Shown one piece after another: positions 1 through 6,592 of a stretch of DNA of 12,841 nucleotides. The notes below the pieces were generated by a model. That model saw only the letters and a list, made by a program, of their open reading frames with translations, was not told the DNA's origin and did no database searches. The stretch lies in NCBI GenBank assembly GCA_027066595.1, contig JAMONG010000106.1, forward strand, positions 1 to 12,841, given 5' to 3'. Every line of letters starts with the position of its first letter. Within the stretch, counting starts at the first letter, position 1. The position numbers were made by a program, and so were the translations under genes. This DNA comes from Sulfurovum sp. Lineage in GTDB: Bacteria; Campylobacterota; Campylobacteria; Campylobacterales; Sulfurovaceae.

Positions 1-1032
1 AGTACTGAAGATATGCAAAGAGAGTTTGCGTTGATGGAAGAGACCTATAAGAAGATATTTACCCGTTTAGGGCTTGACTTTAGAGTGGTAGAAGCAGATT
101 CTGGTGCCATTGGTGGTAGTGGAAGTAAAGAGTTTATGGTACTAGCAGACTCTGGTGAAGATACCATCGTCGTATGTGAGAGCTGTGAGTATGGTGCAAA
201 CATCGAAGCAGCTGTGGCACAGCCAAAGGTATACGACACACAAACCGAAGTAAAAACGGTGGTGATGAAAGCCTTGTATGATGAGGGTAAAACAGCCCAT
301 GTTGGCTTTGTATTGCCTAGTAACATTGAACTCCAAGAGGTTAAAGCCTGTAATGCCATAGGTGCTAATGAATTAGTGGAGTGTGATGCGTCTGTAACAC
401 TAGATATGGTTATCATAGAAGAGACATTGGGTGCAGCCGTAGACCCTAGTGTATTTGATACCCCAGAGATGAGTTATGCAGATATATCTTCTGTATGTGA
501 GGGTGATGCCTGTGTACATTGTGGTGGCAAGCTTCGTTATACTAAAGGAATAGAAGCAGGGCATATCTTCCAACTTGGTACGCAATACTCTGAACCTTTA
601 GCCTGTAACTTCTTAGATGAAAATGGAAAATCAGTTCCTATGGTTATGGGTACGTATGGTATAGGGGTGAGTCGTTTGCTTGCTGGTATCATCGAGCAAA
701 ATCATGATGATAAAGGGTGCATCTGGACCAAAGAAGCAGCACCGTTTGATTTGCAAATCATCATCTCTAACATTAAAGATGAAAATCAAGTCGCTCTTGG
801 TGAAAAGCTTTATGAAGCGATGCTTGCTAGAGGAGTTGATGTACTGTTAGATGAGCGTAAAGACCGCTTTGGTGCGAAGATGAAAGATTATGAGCTTTTG
901 GGTGTACCTCATGCCGTAGTTATTGGTAAAAAACTAGCAGATGGTTTGGTAGAATTTGTGACACGTAAAGGTATGGTGAAAGAAGAACTCTCTAGTGATG
1001 AAGTGTTGGCATTTTTAGAGGGTAAGTTTTAA
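1..1032 (+). CDS. proS: Prolyl-tRNA synthetase, C-terminal part (5' end outside window)
   Basis: Charges tRNA-Pro with proline in the cytoplasm. The reading frame is open from base 1 (Ser-Thr-Glu-Asp precede the first Met at base 13), so the gene enters from the left; about 343 residues are present of the roughly 570 usual for bacterial-type ProS. In order: the end of class II motif 2 with the [11 protein letters not shown] stretch; the inserted YbaK-like editing domain, which clears mischarged Ala-tRNA-Pro ([18 protein letters not shown], then [20 protein letters not shown]); class II motif 3 ([18 protein letters not shown]); and the anticodon-binding domain ([21 protein letters not shown]). 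The insertion marks the long bacterial form rather than the archaeal/eukaryotic form. It stops 3 bases before fxsA, so co-transcription is likely. Identification is secure; nothing appears broken. Confidence 0.97.
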   Translation, partial: STEDMQREFALMEETYKKIFTRLGLDFRVVEADSGAIGGSGSKEFMVLADSGEDTIVVCESCEYGANIEAAVAQPKVYDTQTEVKTVVMKALYDEGKTAHVGFVLPSNIELQEVKACNAIGANELVECDASVTLDMVIIEETLGAAVDPSVFDTPEMSYADISSVCEGDACVHCGGKLRYTKGIEAGHIFQLGTQYSEPLACNFLDENGKSVPMVMGTYGIGVSRLLAGIIEQNHDDKGCIWTKEAAPFDLQIIISNIKDENQVALGEKLYEAMLARGVDVLLDERKDRFGAKMKDYELLGVPHAVVIGKKLADGLVEFVTRKGMVKEELSSDEVLAFLEGKF

Positions 1033-1035
1033 ACG

Positions 1036-1458
1036 ATGTTTTTAATTATCCCATATTTTTTTATAGAACTTTATGTTTCGCTAAAGACAGGTGAGAATAT
1101 CGGCTTTTTATGGTCAGTCATTTGGATAGTGGGAAGTTTTATGCTAGGTATGGCACTTTTACAAAAGTCACAATACACCATGATGAGTAACATGAATGCA
1201 GTAAGACAAGGTAAACTAGATATGCGTAAGTTCCAAAATGCTGGACTTTCTTATTTTGTAGGTGCGATATTACTTATCATCCCTGGGGTATTTTCAGACT
1301 TTTTAGGTCTACTTGCTCTAGCTTACACGCTTTATTTACAATTTATTGCTAAAATAACACCTGAGTCAACAAATAACCATTTTAAAAAACAAGGAGAAGA
1401 TAATGTCATTGATGTCGAAATTATTGATGAGCACAGTCGTAGCGACCGTAGCTCTTAG
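1036..1458 (+). CDS. fxsA: FxsA family inner-membrane protein
   Basis: FxsA is a small cytoplasmic-membrane protein; in E. coli its overproduction relieves exclusion of phage T7 by the F plasmid, but its normal role is unknown. The 140-residue product has the family layout: a hydrophobic N-terminus with an acidic residue (IPYFFIELYVSLKTG), a second membrane segment near residues 24-42, an amphipathic linker, a third segment near 71-93 with IIPGVFSDFLGLL, and a hydrophilic tail ending NVIDVEIIDEH, a usual FxsA ending. The ATG lies 3 bases after the proS stop; the nearest purine-rich stretch (GAGGG near 1018-1022) is rather far, so translation is probably coupled to proS. The last 56 bases overlap the next gene in another frame. 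The family call is strong. Confidence 0.9.
   Translation: MFLIIPYFFIELYVSLKTGENIGFLWSVIWIVGSFMLGMALLQKSQYTMMSNMNAVRQGKLDMRKFQNAGLSYFVGAILLIIPGVFSDFLGLLALAYTLYLQFIAKITPESTNNHFKKQGEDNVIDVEIIDEHSRSDRSS
1391..1396 (+). promoter_or_regulatory. Ribosome binding site inside fxsA that fixes the Dsb-like gene start
   Basis: AAGGAG lies 6 bases before the ATG at 1403, within the coding sequence of fxsA. It favours 1403 over the in-frame ATG at 1412 and shows that the 56-base gene overlap is real rather than a mis-called start. Confidence 0.75.
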
Positions 1459-2236
1459 TGCTAATGCACAACCAGATAGTAAAACACTACTTAAATATAT
1501 AAAAAAATCAGTAGTAAAAAACCCACAAGTAAAAGTAAATGGGGTAAGTGTTATTGAGTCTAAAACCCATAAAGATTTACCAGGGTGGACGATACTTTTA
1601 ACAACGATGCAACTAGAGTATCAAGGTAAGGATATTAATGCCCCTGAGACAATGTTTATAAAAGATGGGTTAGTCACAGGAAGTCTTGTAGATTTAAAAA
1701 CAGGAGATAACTACAGAGATAACATTAAACCAAGTGTACCCGAGAGTATGTATGATGATGCACATCTTATGTTTGGTAATAAAGATGCCAAACATAAAGT
1801 GATTATTTTCTCTGATCCACAGTGTCCTTTCTGTCAAGATATTGTACCTGCTATCTTTAAAGCATCAAGAGAGAATCCTACAAAAATGGCGGTTTACTAC
1901 TACCATTTACCACTTTTACGTATACACCCTGTCTCAGATGTGTTGACACGTATTATGCATGTGGCACAGCATGAAGGTAAGCTTGACGTGGTAGAGAAAA
2001 TCTATAGCCTCAAAATAGACCCTAAAGAGACAGATATGACTAAAATATTAGCAGCAGTGAAGTCTCATGCAGGATACTCAGTAAGTGCAGAAAAAGTGAA
2101 TGCAAAAGAGGTAAAAGAGGCGATGAAAGCCGATGAAAAAGCTGCAGGTAGCATGATGGTTTCTGGTACACCTACTATCTATATAGATGGTGAGTGGGAC
2201 AAAATGCGTGATGGATACAAAGCACTTATCAAATAA
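1403..2236 (+). CDS. Exported thiol:disulfide interchange protein, DsbA/DsbG-like (CPFC)
   Basis: Predicted periplasmic thiol-disulfide oxidoreductase that makes or reshuffles disulfides in exported proteins. The 277-residue product begins with a short Sec signal peptide (about residues 1-22, ending SANA before Gln). Residues about 23-115 form an N-terminal domain of the kind seen in DsbC/DsbG-type proteins. The thioredoxin domain starts near residue 120 with the active site SDPQCPFCQ (Cys141 and Cys144) and has the cis-proline loop GTPTIYIDG (Pro257) near the C-terminus. The dipeptide between the cysteines is Pro-Phe rather than the Pro-His of classic DsbA. The N-terminal extension suggests a dimeric DsbC/DsbG or H. 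pylori HP0231-like protein; whether it works mainly as oxidase or isomerase cannot be told. It overlaps fxsA and precedes hemC by 21 bases. Confidence 0.85.
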   Translation: MSLMSKLLMSTVVATVALSANAQPDSKTLLKYIKKSVVKNPQVKVNGVSVIESKTHKDLPGWTILLTTMQLEYQGKDINAPETMFIKDGLVTGSLVDLKTGDNYRDNIKPSVPESMYDDAHLMFGNKDAKHKVIIFSDPQCPFCQDIVPAIFKASRENPTKMAVYYYHLPLLRIHPVSDVLTRIMHVAQHEGKLDVVEKIYSLKIDPKETDMTKILAAVKSHAGYSVSAEKVNAKEVKEAMKADEKAAGSMMVSGTPTIYIDGEWDKMRDGYKALIK

Positions 2237-2257
2237 ATTTAATACAAAGTAGTAGAC

Positions 2258-3211
2258 GTGGAAAAACTTATTATCGCTACGAGAGCTAGTAACTTGGCTC
2301 TTTGGCAAGCGTATCATATCAAAGAGAGAATAGAAACAACGTTTCCAGAGATAAGTGTAGAACTTAACGAAATCACCTCTAAGGGCGACAAGATACTTGA
2401 TAAACCTTTAGCTCTCATAGGAGGTAAGGGGCATTTTACCAAAGAACTCGAAGATGAAATGCTCGCGGGCAACGCACATCTTGCGGTGCATTCACTCAAA
2501 GATGTACCCACATACATCCCTGAGGGCTTAGAGCTTTGTGCCATTACCACACGGCAAGACCAAAGTGATGTGCTACTTTCACATACCTACAAAAGCCTAG
2601 ATGATTTACCACAGGGTGCTACTGTGGGTACAACTAGCCTACGTCGTCGTATGCAACTGCTAGAACGCCGTCCTGACCTTAAAGTAAAAGAGCTTAGAGG
2701 TAATGTCAACACAAGACTAAGAAAGCTCAAAGAGGGGCAGTATGATGCAATCATCCTTGCTTACATTGGCTTATATAGACTGGACTTACTTAAAGACATT
2801 CCTTTTGTTGAAAAGCTAGATTTTTTCATACCACCTATGGGGCAAGCAGCTCTTGGCATAGAGATAGTAAGTTCTGATGACAGAGTGCGTGAAATAGCGA
2901 TGAGTCTTAACGATAAAAACTCTTTTATCTGCACCAAACTAGAACGAGACTTCGTCTCAGCCATTGGAGCAGGGTGCTCTGCTCCTGTAGCAGTCAATGC
3001 CATCATCTCTGATGAGAGCATTACCATAAAAGCGATGCTTGGTTACCCAGATGGTACAAACATCATGCATAGAGAACTCAGCTCTCCACTAAGTGAATGT
3101 GACACACTAGGACTGCAACTAGCCGAAGAGATGATAGCCGACGGTGCCATAGACATCTTAGAAAAAGCAGAGTCTATTGCTTTTAAAGATGAGATGCCTG
3201 AGAGACTTTAA
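2258..3211 (+). CDS. hemC: Porphobilinogen deaminase (hydroxymethylbilane synthase)
   Basis: Joins four porphobilinogens into hydroxymethylbilane in haem/sirohaem synthesis, in the cytoplasm. The 317-residue length is normal. Visible motifs: N-terminal IIATRASNLALWQA; the IGGKGHFTKELE loop; the catalytic aspartate in HSLKDVP (Asp82); TTSLRRRMQL and LRGNVNTRLRKL, whose arginines bind substrate carboxylates; and the dipyrromethane cofactor cysteine in IGAGCSAPVAV (Cys240). All key residues are present, so the enzyme should be active. The start is GTG; the product begins directly with the conserved N-terminal strand, and the Shine-Dalgarno match is weak. It follows the Dsb-like gene by 21 bases and precedes the AraC gene by 8 bases. 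Confidence 0.97.
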   Translation: MEKLIIATRASNLALWQAYHIKERIETTFPEISVELNEITSKGDKILDKPLALIGGKGHFTKELEDEMLAGNAHLAVHSLKDVPTYIPEGLELCAITTRQDQSDVLLSHTYKSLDDLPQGATVGTTSLRRRMQLLERRPDLKVKELRGNVNTRLRKLKEGQYDAIILAYIGLYRLDLLKDIPFVEKLDFFIPPMGQAALGIEIVSSDDRVREIAMSLNDKNSFICTKLERDFVSAIGAGCSAPVAVNAIISDESITIKAMLGYPDGTNIMHRELSSPLSECDTLGLQLAEEMIADGAIDILEKAESIAFKDEMPERL

Positions 3212-3219
3212 ATGTAACT

Positions 3220-4173
3220 ATGCAAACACTATCTTTTCCTACTGGGTTAACTATTGATTTTCGAAATGTCAATATGGAAGAGATGGAGTACTATGCGCGT
3301 GCTTGGAATCTTCACCGTATACAGATGGAAAAAGGTAGATTCGTAGGCTCTATGATAGCTACGCATACCCCACATATACAGCTTATGAGGTCACCTTACT
3401 CTCATGGTGTTTTGTTGCAGGGTGATTTTCCTAAGGGAACTGTCCTCATTGCTTGTGTTATAACTAAGTCACATGTGACATTTCAAAATAAAGTGGCAGA
3501 TAAACATGAAATTAAGATACTTCAATCTGGAGATGAGATAGATTTTTTATGTAATGGTGGTAGTGAAACATTTACTGTTGCAGTGGAAGAGAATTTTTTT
3601 TATGAATCATATTATGCATATTTTCAAGAAGAGTTTTCTTCTGAAAAAAAAGAGCAAAGTATTTATATTCATCCTGAATATATCAATCATTTTTCAGAAG
3701 GTATTAAAGAGTGGATGTCATACCTTATGCTCAATAGAGATATGACTTTGAGTGTGCTTGAGTATGAGAAAATAGAGTTAAATATTTTAGGACATATTTT
3801 TTCTAGTATTTATAGAAAAAATGATTTAAAAAACAGACAAAAATTTAATGTTGTAAAAGCAAGAGATCTTATTCATTCTTCTATTGATGAACCTAGTAAT
3901 ATTATGCATCTAGCACAAAAACTGGGGATAAGTGAACGCTCATTACATCATTCATTTAAAAAGAGTTATGGTCTGTCACCTAAACAATATCTTATGTCTT
4001 TACGAATGCATAGTGTGAAGCAAGAGTTACTTGTATCTTCTTCAGAAACAACTCAAATTTCTCACATCATTGCAAAGTATCATTTTTTTAATCAATCTAC
4101 TTTTACTCAAGCATATAAACATATGTATGGAGAACTCCCCTCTGATACACTTCAAAAATCCATTTTAATTTAA
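3220..4173 (+). CDS. AraC-family transcriptional regulator
   Basis: DNA-binding regulator of 317 residues. Residues about 1-145 look like a beta-rich cupin-type sensor domain (TIDFRNVNMEEMEYYA, then GVLLQGDFPKGTVLIACVI), similar to the N-terminal part of EutR/RipA-type AraC proteins. Residues about 212-312 carry the paired helix-turn-helix: the first around NIMHLAQKLGISERSLHHSF (228-247), the second around TTQISHIIAKYHFFNQSTFTQAYK (278-300), linked by YGLSPKQYLMSLRMHSV. The signature of the second motif (FFNQSTFTQAYKHMYGELP) is clear. The gene is noticeably more AT-rich than hemC upstream. The start has no good Shine-Dalgarno; the next in-frame ATG (3274) is no better. It sits immediately before the seven-gene operon and is its likely regulator; the ligand is unknown. 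Confidence 0.88.
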   Translation: MQTLSFPTGLTIDFRNVNMEEMEYYARAWNLHRIQMEKGRFVGSMIATHTPHIQLMRSPYSHGVLLQGDFPKGTVLIACVITKSHVTFQNKVADKHEIKILQSGDEIDFLCNGGSETFTVAVEENFFYESYYAYFQEEFSSEKKEQSIYIHPEYINHFSEGIKEWMSYLMLNRDMTLSVLEYEKIELNILGHIFSSIYRKNDLKNRQKFNVVKARDLIHSSIDEPSNIMHLAQKLGISERSLHHSFKKSYGLSPKQYLMSLRMHSVKQELLVSSSETTQISHIIAKYHFFNQSTFTQAYKHMYGELPSDTLQKSILI

Positions 4174-4189
4174 AAAACTTGCAGTTTTT
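4173..4189. terminator. Weak hairpin after the AraC gene, possible terminator
   Basis: AAAAACT, then TGC, then AGTTTTT form a 7-bp stem with a 3-base loop, overlapping the last base of the AraC stop codon. The descending arm supplies a short T-run, so it could act as a weak rho-independent terminator in either direction. The stem is almost entirely A-T, so stability is low and the call is tentative. Confidence 0.3.
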
Positions 4190-4190
4190 C

Positions 4191-4245
4191 TATATCATAT
4201 AAGTTTTATTTTTAGTTATACTTTAGTTTAAAATAAATTCAAGGA
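4191..4245 (+). promoter_or_regulatory. Candidate operon promoter with direct repeats and ribosome binding site
   Basis: The 79 bases between the AraC gene and the next gene are the only sizeable gap before 12163, so the operon promoter most likely lies here. TATACT at 4217-4222 is a reasonable -10 in an A/T-rich setting; no good -35 is visible 17 bases upstream, which is common in Campylobacterota. TTTAGTTA (4211-4218) and TTTAGTTT (4222-4229) are direct repeats 11 bases apart and could be part of an activator site; TATAT-C-ATATA (4191-4201) is a small imperfect palindrome. AAGGA (4241-4245) lies 7 bases before the ATG at 4253 and is a good ribosome binding site. Only the last element is strong. 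Confidence 0.4.
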
Positions 4246-4252
4246 TAAATAA

Positions 4253-4759
4253 ATGAAAAAGAACTTTTTGCTTAAAATTTCAATTGTAGCTATTGCAGTA
4301 GGTGTTTTATCTCCTTCTGTAAAGTTCATACCAGAAGTATCAGAAGAAGGATACCAAGCTAGTGTATCAAGGTTGAGTATCTCTCTATTTTTACAAGCTG
4401 AAGCTAAAAGAGATGGTCCTAAAGCTAGAAAAGGTGGAGGTGTAAAACGTAATAAGAATGTAAACAAAAATGTAAACGTGAATAAAAATAAAAATGTTAA
4501 TAAAAACGTGAATAAAAATGTTAATGTTAATGTGAACCATACTCGTCGCGGTCATTATGGGCATTATCATGGAAGACCACTTGTTGGGTTTACAACAGGT
4601 TTGGTTTTGGGTACAATGGTCGTAGCCTCTACAATGCCTACAACATGTACAGTCGTTATAGTGAATGGTATATCGTATAAACGTTGTGACAATGCCTATT
4701 ATCAGCCTTTTGAAGAAGGTGACACAGTGGTATATAAAGTAGTAAAATCACCTCTATAA
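4253..4759 (+). CDS. Small exported protein with Asn/Val/Lys repeat (DUF6515-like)
   Basis: Product of 168 residues, function unknown. In order: a hydrophobic N-terminus (residues about 5-20); a linker ending LFLQAEAKR, where AEA (49-51) is a textbook signal-peptidase site but unusually far from the start; a glycine/lysine-rich turn; a low-complexity stretch at 67-95 alternating Asn with Val or Lys; a His-rich patch (HYGHYHGRP, 101-109); a hydrophobic segment at about 110-127; and a C-terminal domain with two cysteines (132 and 145) in the pattern C-x(2)-VIVNGISYKRC-x(4)-YYQP-x-EEGDTVVYKVV. This tail and the Asn-rich stretch resemble small exported proteins of Proteobacteria that I recall as DUF6515-like; the label is from memory. 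It probably resides in the periplasm or outer membrane. It is the first gene of the presumed operon, 18 bases before the next. Confidence 0.75.
   Translation: MKKNFLLKISIVAIAVGVLSPSVKFIPEVSEEGYQASVSRLSISLFLQAEAKRDGPKARKGGGVKRNKNVNKNVNVNKNKNVNKNVNKNVNVNVNHTRRGHYGHYHGRPLVGFTTGLVLGTMVVASTMPTTCTVVIVNGISYKRCDNAYYQPFEEGDTVVYKVVKSPL
4451..4537 (+). repeat. Coding low-complexity repeat (Asn-Val / Asn-Lys)
   Basis: Degenerate short tandem units built from AAT/AAC paired with GTA/GTT/GTG or AAA encode residues 67-95. Codons vary between units (AAC GTG, AAT GTT, AAT GTA), so the peptide pattern is kept better than the DNA, which argues for selection on the protein rather than recent slippage. Confidence 0.8.
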
Positions 4760-4777
4760 GAGAATAGGTTTGGGTAA

Positions 4778-5743
4778 ATGAAAATACAAAAAAGAATTTT
4801 AACATTAGTCAGTGTATTAATACTCACTTTTATGATAACAAGTATACCAATACTGGCAGAAGAGGGGGGTAGTGGACACTATTCACCTGGATCTATGTCA
4901 TCATTTATTGATGGCGTACCAGCAGAGCCTACTTTTATCATGCGTTTAAATTATTTGAACTATAAAGCATCTTCAGAGATTATACTTCCTCAAACAGGGG
5001 GTGGCTTGTTGGGTAGACCTGATGCACTTATTAATGCACTGGGTTTAACTGTTTTATGGGCACCTGATTGGGACTTGGGTTGGGGTGACAAGTGGCAGTT
5101 TGCAATGTCTTCAACACTTTCTGTACTTAATTTTAATCTTTCGGGAGATTTAAATTTTAATGATATATCGTTTGGGTATCAACAGGGTGATAGGACAGCA
5201 TTGGGCGACTTGGTACTTATGCCATTAATGGTGAACTATAATGTCAATAAAGATTTAAATATTAATGCTAGATTAGGTCTATATGCACCTACAGGTTCGT
5301 ATGAATATGGTAGATATATCAATACAGGTAAGAATTATTGGACGGTTGAACCAACAATTGGTATAGTCTATTTTGGTCAAGAGAATGGAAGAGAAGCTTC
5401 TTTGTTTATGGGTGCTAGTTTTAATCAAGAAAACGATGATACAAACTACAAGTCTGGAACACAAATTCACTTCGATGGTACATTAGCCCAACACTTTCCT
5501 TGGTTGGGTGGTATTTCAGGAGTAGGTGTGAGTGGTTATTGGTATAAACAAATTTCAGATGATAGTGGCTCTGGTGCAAACTTGGGTGCCTTTAGAGCTG
5601 AAGCTGCTGGTATAGGACCTGTAGTCTCATGGATAGACAAAACAGGAAAATATGTTTTTGAAATGAAATACATCAAAGATTTTAAAAATGAAAACCGACT
5701 TAACGGCGATACTTTCTGGCTTAAGTATGTTGTAAAATTTTAA
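4778..5743 (+). CDS. Outer-membrane beta-barrel transporter, Phenol_MetA_deg-like (PF13557)
   Basis: Predicted outer-membrane channel of 321 residues. A clear Sec signal peptide (KIQKR, then a long hydrophobic stretch, cleavage near ILA-EE at residue 27) is followed by alternating aromatic/glycine-rich strands and a C-terminal Phe (YVVKF), the usual barrel-assembly signal. Family-like features are GHYSPGSMSSFID at the mature N-terminus, the ALGDLVLMPLMVNY strand, and LGLYAPTGSYEYG followed by NTGKNYWTVEPTIG. This family includes proteins encoded beside aromatic or hydrophobic-compound catabolic genes, but the substrate here is not evident. The ribosome binding site is weak (GGG or AGG shortly before the ATG). 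It is followed after 12 bases by a second, different barrel protein, so the two may handle different compounds or cooperate. Confidence 0.8.
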   Translation: MKIQKRILTLVSVLILTFMITSIPILAEEGGSGHYSPGSMSSFIDGVPAEPTFIMRLNYLNYKASSEIILPQTGGGLLGRPDALINALGLTVLWAPDWDLGWGDKWQFAMSSTLSVLNFNLSGDLNFNDISFGYQQGDRTALGDLVLMPLMVNYNVNKDLNINARLGLYAPTGSYEYGRYINTGKNYWTVEPTIGIVYFGQENGREASLFMGASFNQENDDTNYKSGTQIHFDGTLAQHFPWLGGISGVGVSGYWYKQISDDSGSGANLGAFRAEAAGIGPVVSWIDKTGKYVFEMKYIKDFKNENRLNGDTFWLKYVVKF

Positions 5744-5755
5744 TTAAGGATAATT

Positions 5756-6553
5756 GTGAAAAATAAGACACTGATCACTTTGGCTTGTCTTTGTGGCTTG
5801 GTAATAAATACCTATGCAGATACAGATTCAGAATTATCACAAAAAGCAAATGACCCCACTGCGTCACTTATGGCGGTACAACTCATCGATGGATATGTAT
5901 CGGATTTTTATAATACACCAGAAAATGAAACTGGAAATAGTATTTCGTTGCGTGCTGCCTATCCTTATACTTGGGGTAAAACCAAGCATATTCTGAGAGT
6001 TACACAACCCTACACAACAAAAAGTCCATCTGGAGAGTCAGGCTTTGAAGATATGACGCTCTTTGATATGGCTCTCTACCCTGCATCTTGGGGACGATTT
6101 GGTGTGGGAATTGTGGCTGCTGTGCCTTTTGCTGATGGACATAAACAATGGAGTGTAGGTCCTGCAGTAGGATTTGTCAATAATAGCCTTGCAAAAGGTG
6201 TAAATATAGGTCTTTTTAATCAAAACCTTTTTCGTGTAGCAGGGGATGATGGTCGTGACTATACTAGAATAAGTTCTTTTCAACCAATCATAAATTATTC
6301 AATTGGTGGAGGTTGGAATGTTGGTGGTGGGGATTTACAATTCATTTACGACTGGAGCTTATCTCAATGGGTTTCTTTGCCTGTATCACTGCAAGTAGGA
6401 AAGCTTATGAAATTTGGAGATTTACCTGTAAATATTTCTGCACAATACCAACATAATTTTGCAGATGAAGTTAGACTTGGGAATGGGCTATTGACTTCAA
6501 CATCTAAAAATACATTTACAATAACTGCAAAGTTTTTGTTTCCCAAATTTTAA
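5756..6553 (+). CDS. Second outer-membrane beta-barrel protein (transporter/neuromedin-U-like family)
   Basis: Predicted exported barrel protein of 265 residues. The signal peptide ends NTYA-DT (residue 21). The mature start SELSQKANDPTASLMAVQL resembles a group of bacterial proteins often annotated as 'transporter' or 'neuromedin U', which begin with a helix of the type KA-x-NP-x-A before the barrel. Amphipathic strands follow (FGVGIVAAVPF, WSVGPAVGFV, KGVNIGLFNQNLFRV, PVNISAQYQHNF), and the C-terminus is Phe (FLFPKF). The start is GTG with AAGGA at 5746-5750, 5 bases upstream. It lies 12 bases downstream of the first barrel gene and 36 bases before the first DUF3604 gene. Sequence likeness to the first barrel is low by eye, so this is probably not a recent duplicate. 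Confidence 0.72.
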   Translation: MKNKTLITLACLCGLVINTYADTDSELSQKANDPTASLMAVQLIDGYVSDFYNTPENETGNSISLRAAYPYTWGKTKHILRVTQPYTTKSPSGESGFEDMTLFDMALYPASWGRFGVGIVAAVPFADGHKQWSVGPAVGFVNNSLAKGVNIGLFNQNLFRVAGDDGRDYTRISSFQPIINYSIGGGWNVGGGDLQFIYDWSLSQWVSLPVSLQVGKLMKFGDLPVNISAQYQHNFADEVRLGNGLLTSTSKNTFTITAKFLFPKF

Positions 6554-6554
6554 A

Positions 6555-6592
6555 AAGGATATGATATAAAAACACTTAATGTAACATATATG
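6555..6592 (+). promoter_or_regulatory. Anomalous start region: ribosome binding site, mini-ORFs and possible AUA start
   Basis: AAGGA at 6555-6559 is the only good ribosome binding site ahead of the first DUF3604 gene, yet it lies 30 bases before the ATG at 6590. Two out-of-frame ATGs follow it and stop almost at once (ATG-ATA-TAA at 6561; ATG-TAA at 6579). Six bases after AAGGA, in frame with the gene, is an ATA (6566) from which the frame reads x-KTLNVTY into the annotated start, a sensible extended signal peptide. Either initiation is non-standard or the 6590 start is poorly served. Confidence 0.45.

Noticed and set aside
45..416. Open frame of 123 codons on the - strand opposite proS
   Set aside because: It is antisense to a conserved housekeeping gene, has Ser/Thr-rich low-information composition and lacks a ribosome binding site context.
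4451..4537. Short-repeat array considered as CRISPR or microsatellite regulation
   Set aside because: Units are 6 bases and degenerate, there are no spacers, and the stretch is in frame inside a coding region with codon variation.
6561..6583. Two mini-ORFs (ATG-ATA-TAA and ATG-TAA) considered as a peptide leader gene
   Set aside because: They are too short to encode a leader peptide; the ribosome binding site is only 1 base from the first ATG. They are kept as part of the start-region anomaly instead.
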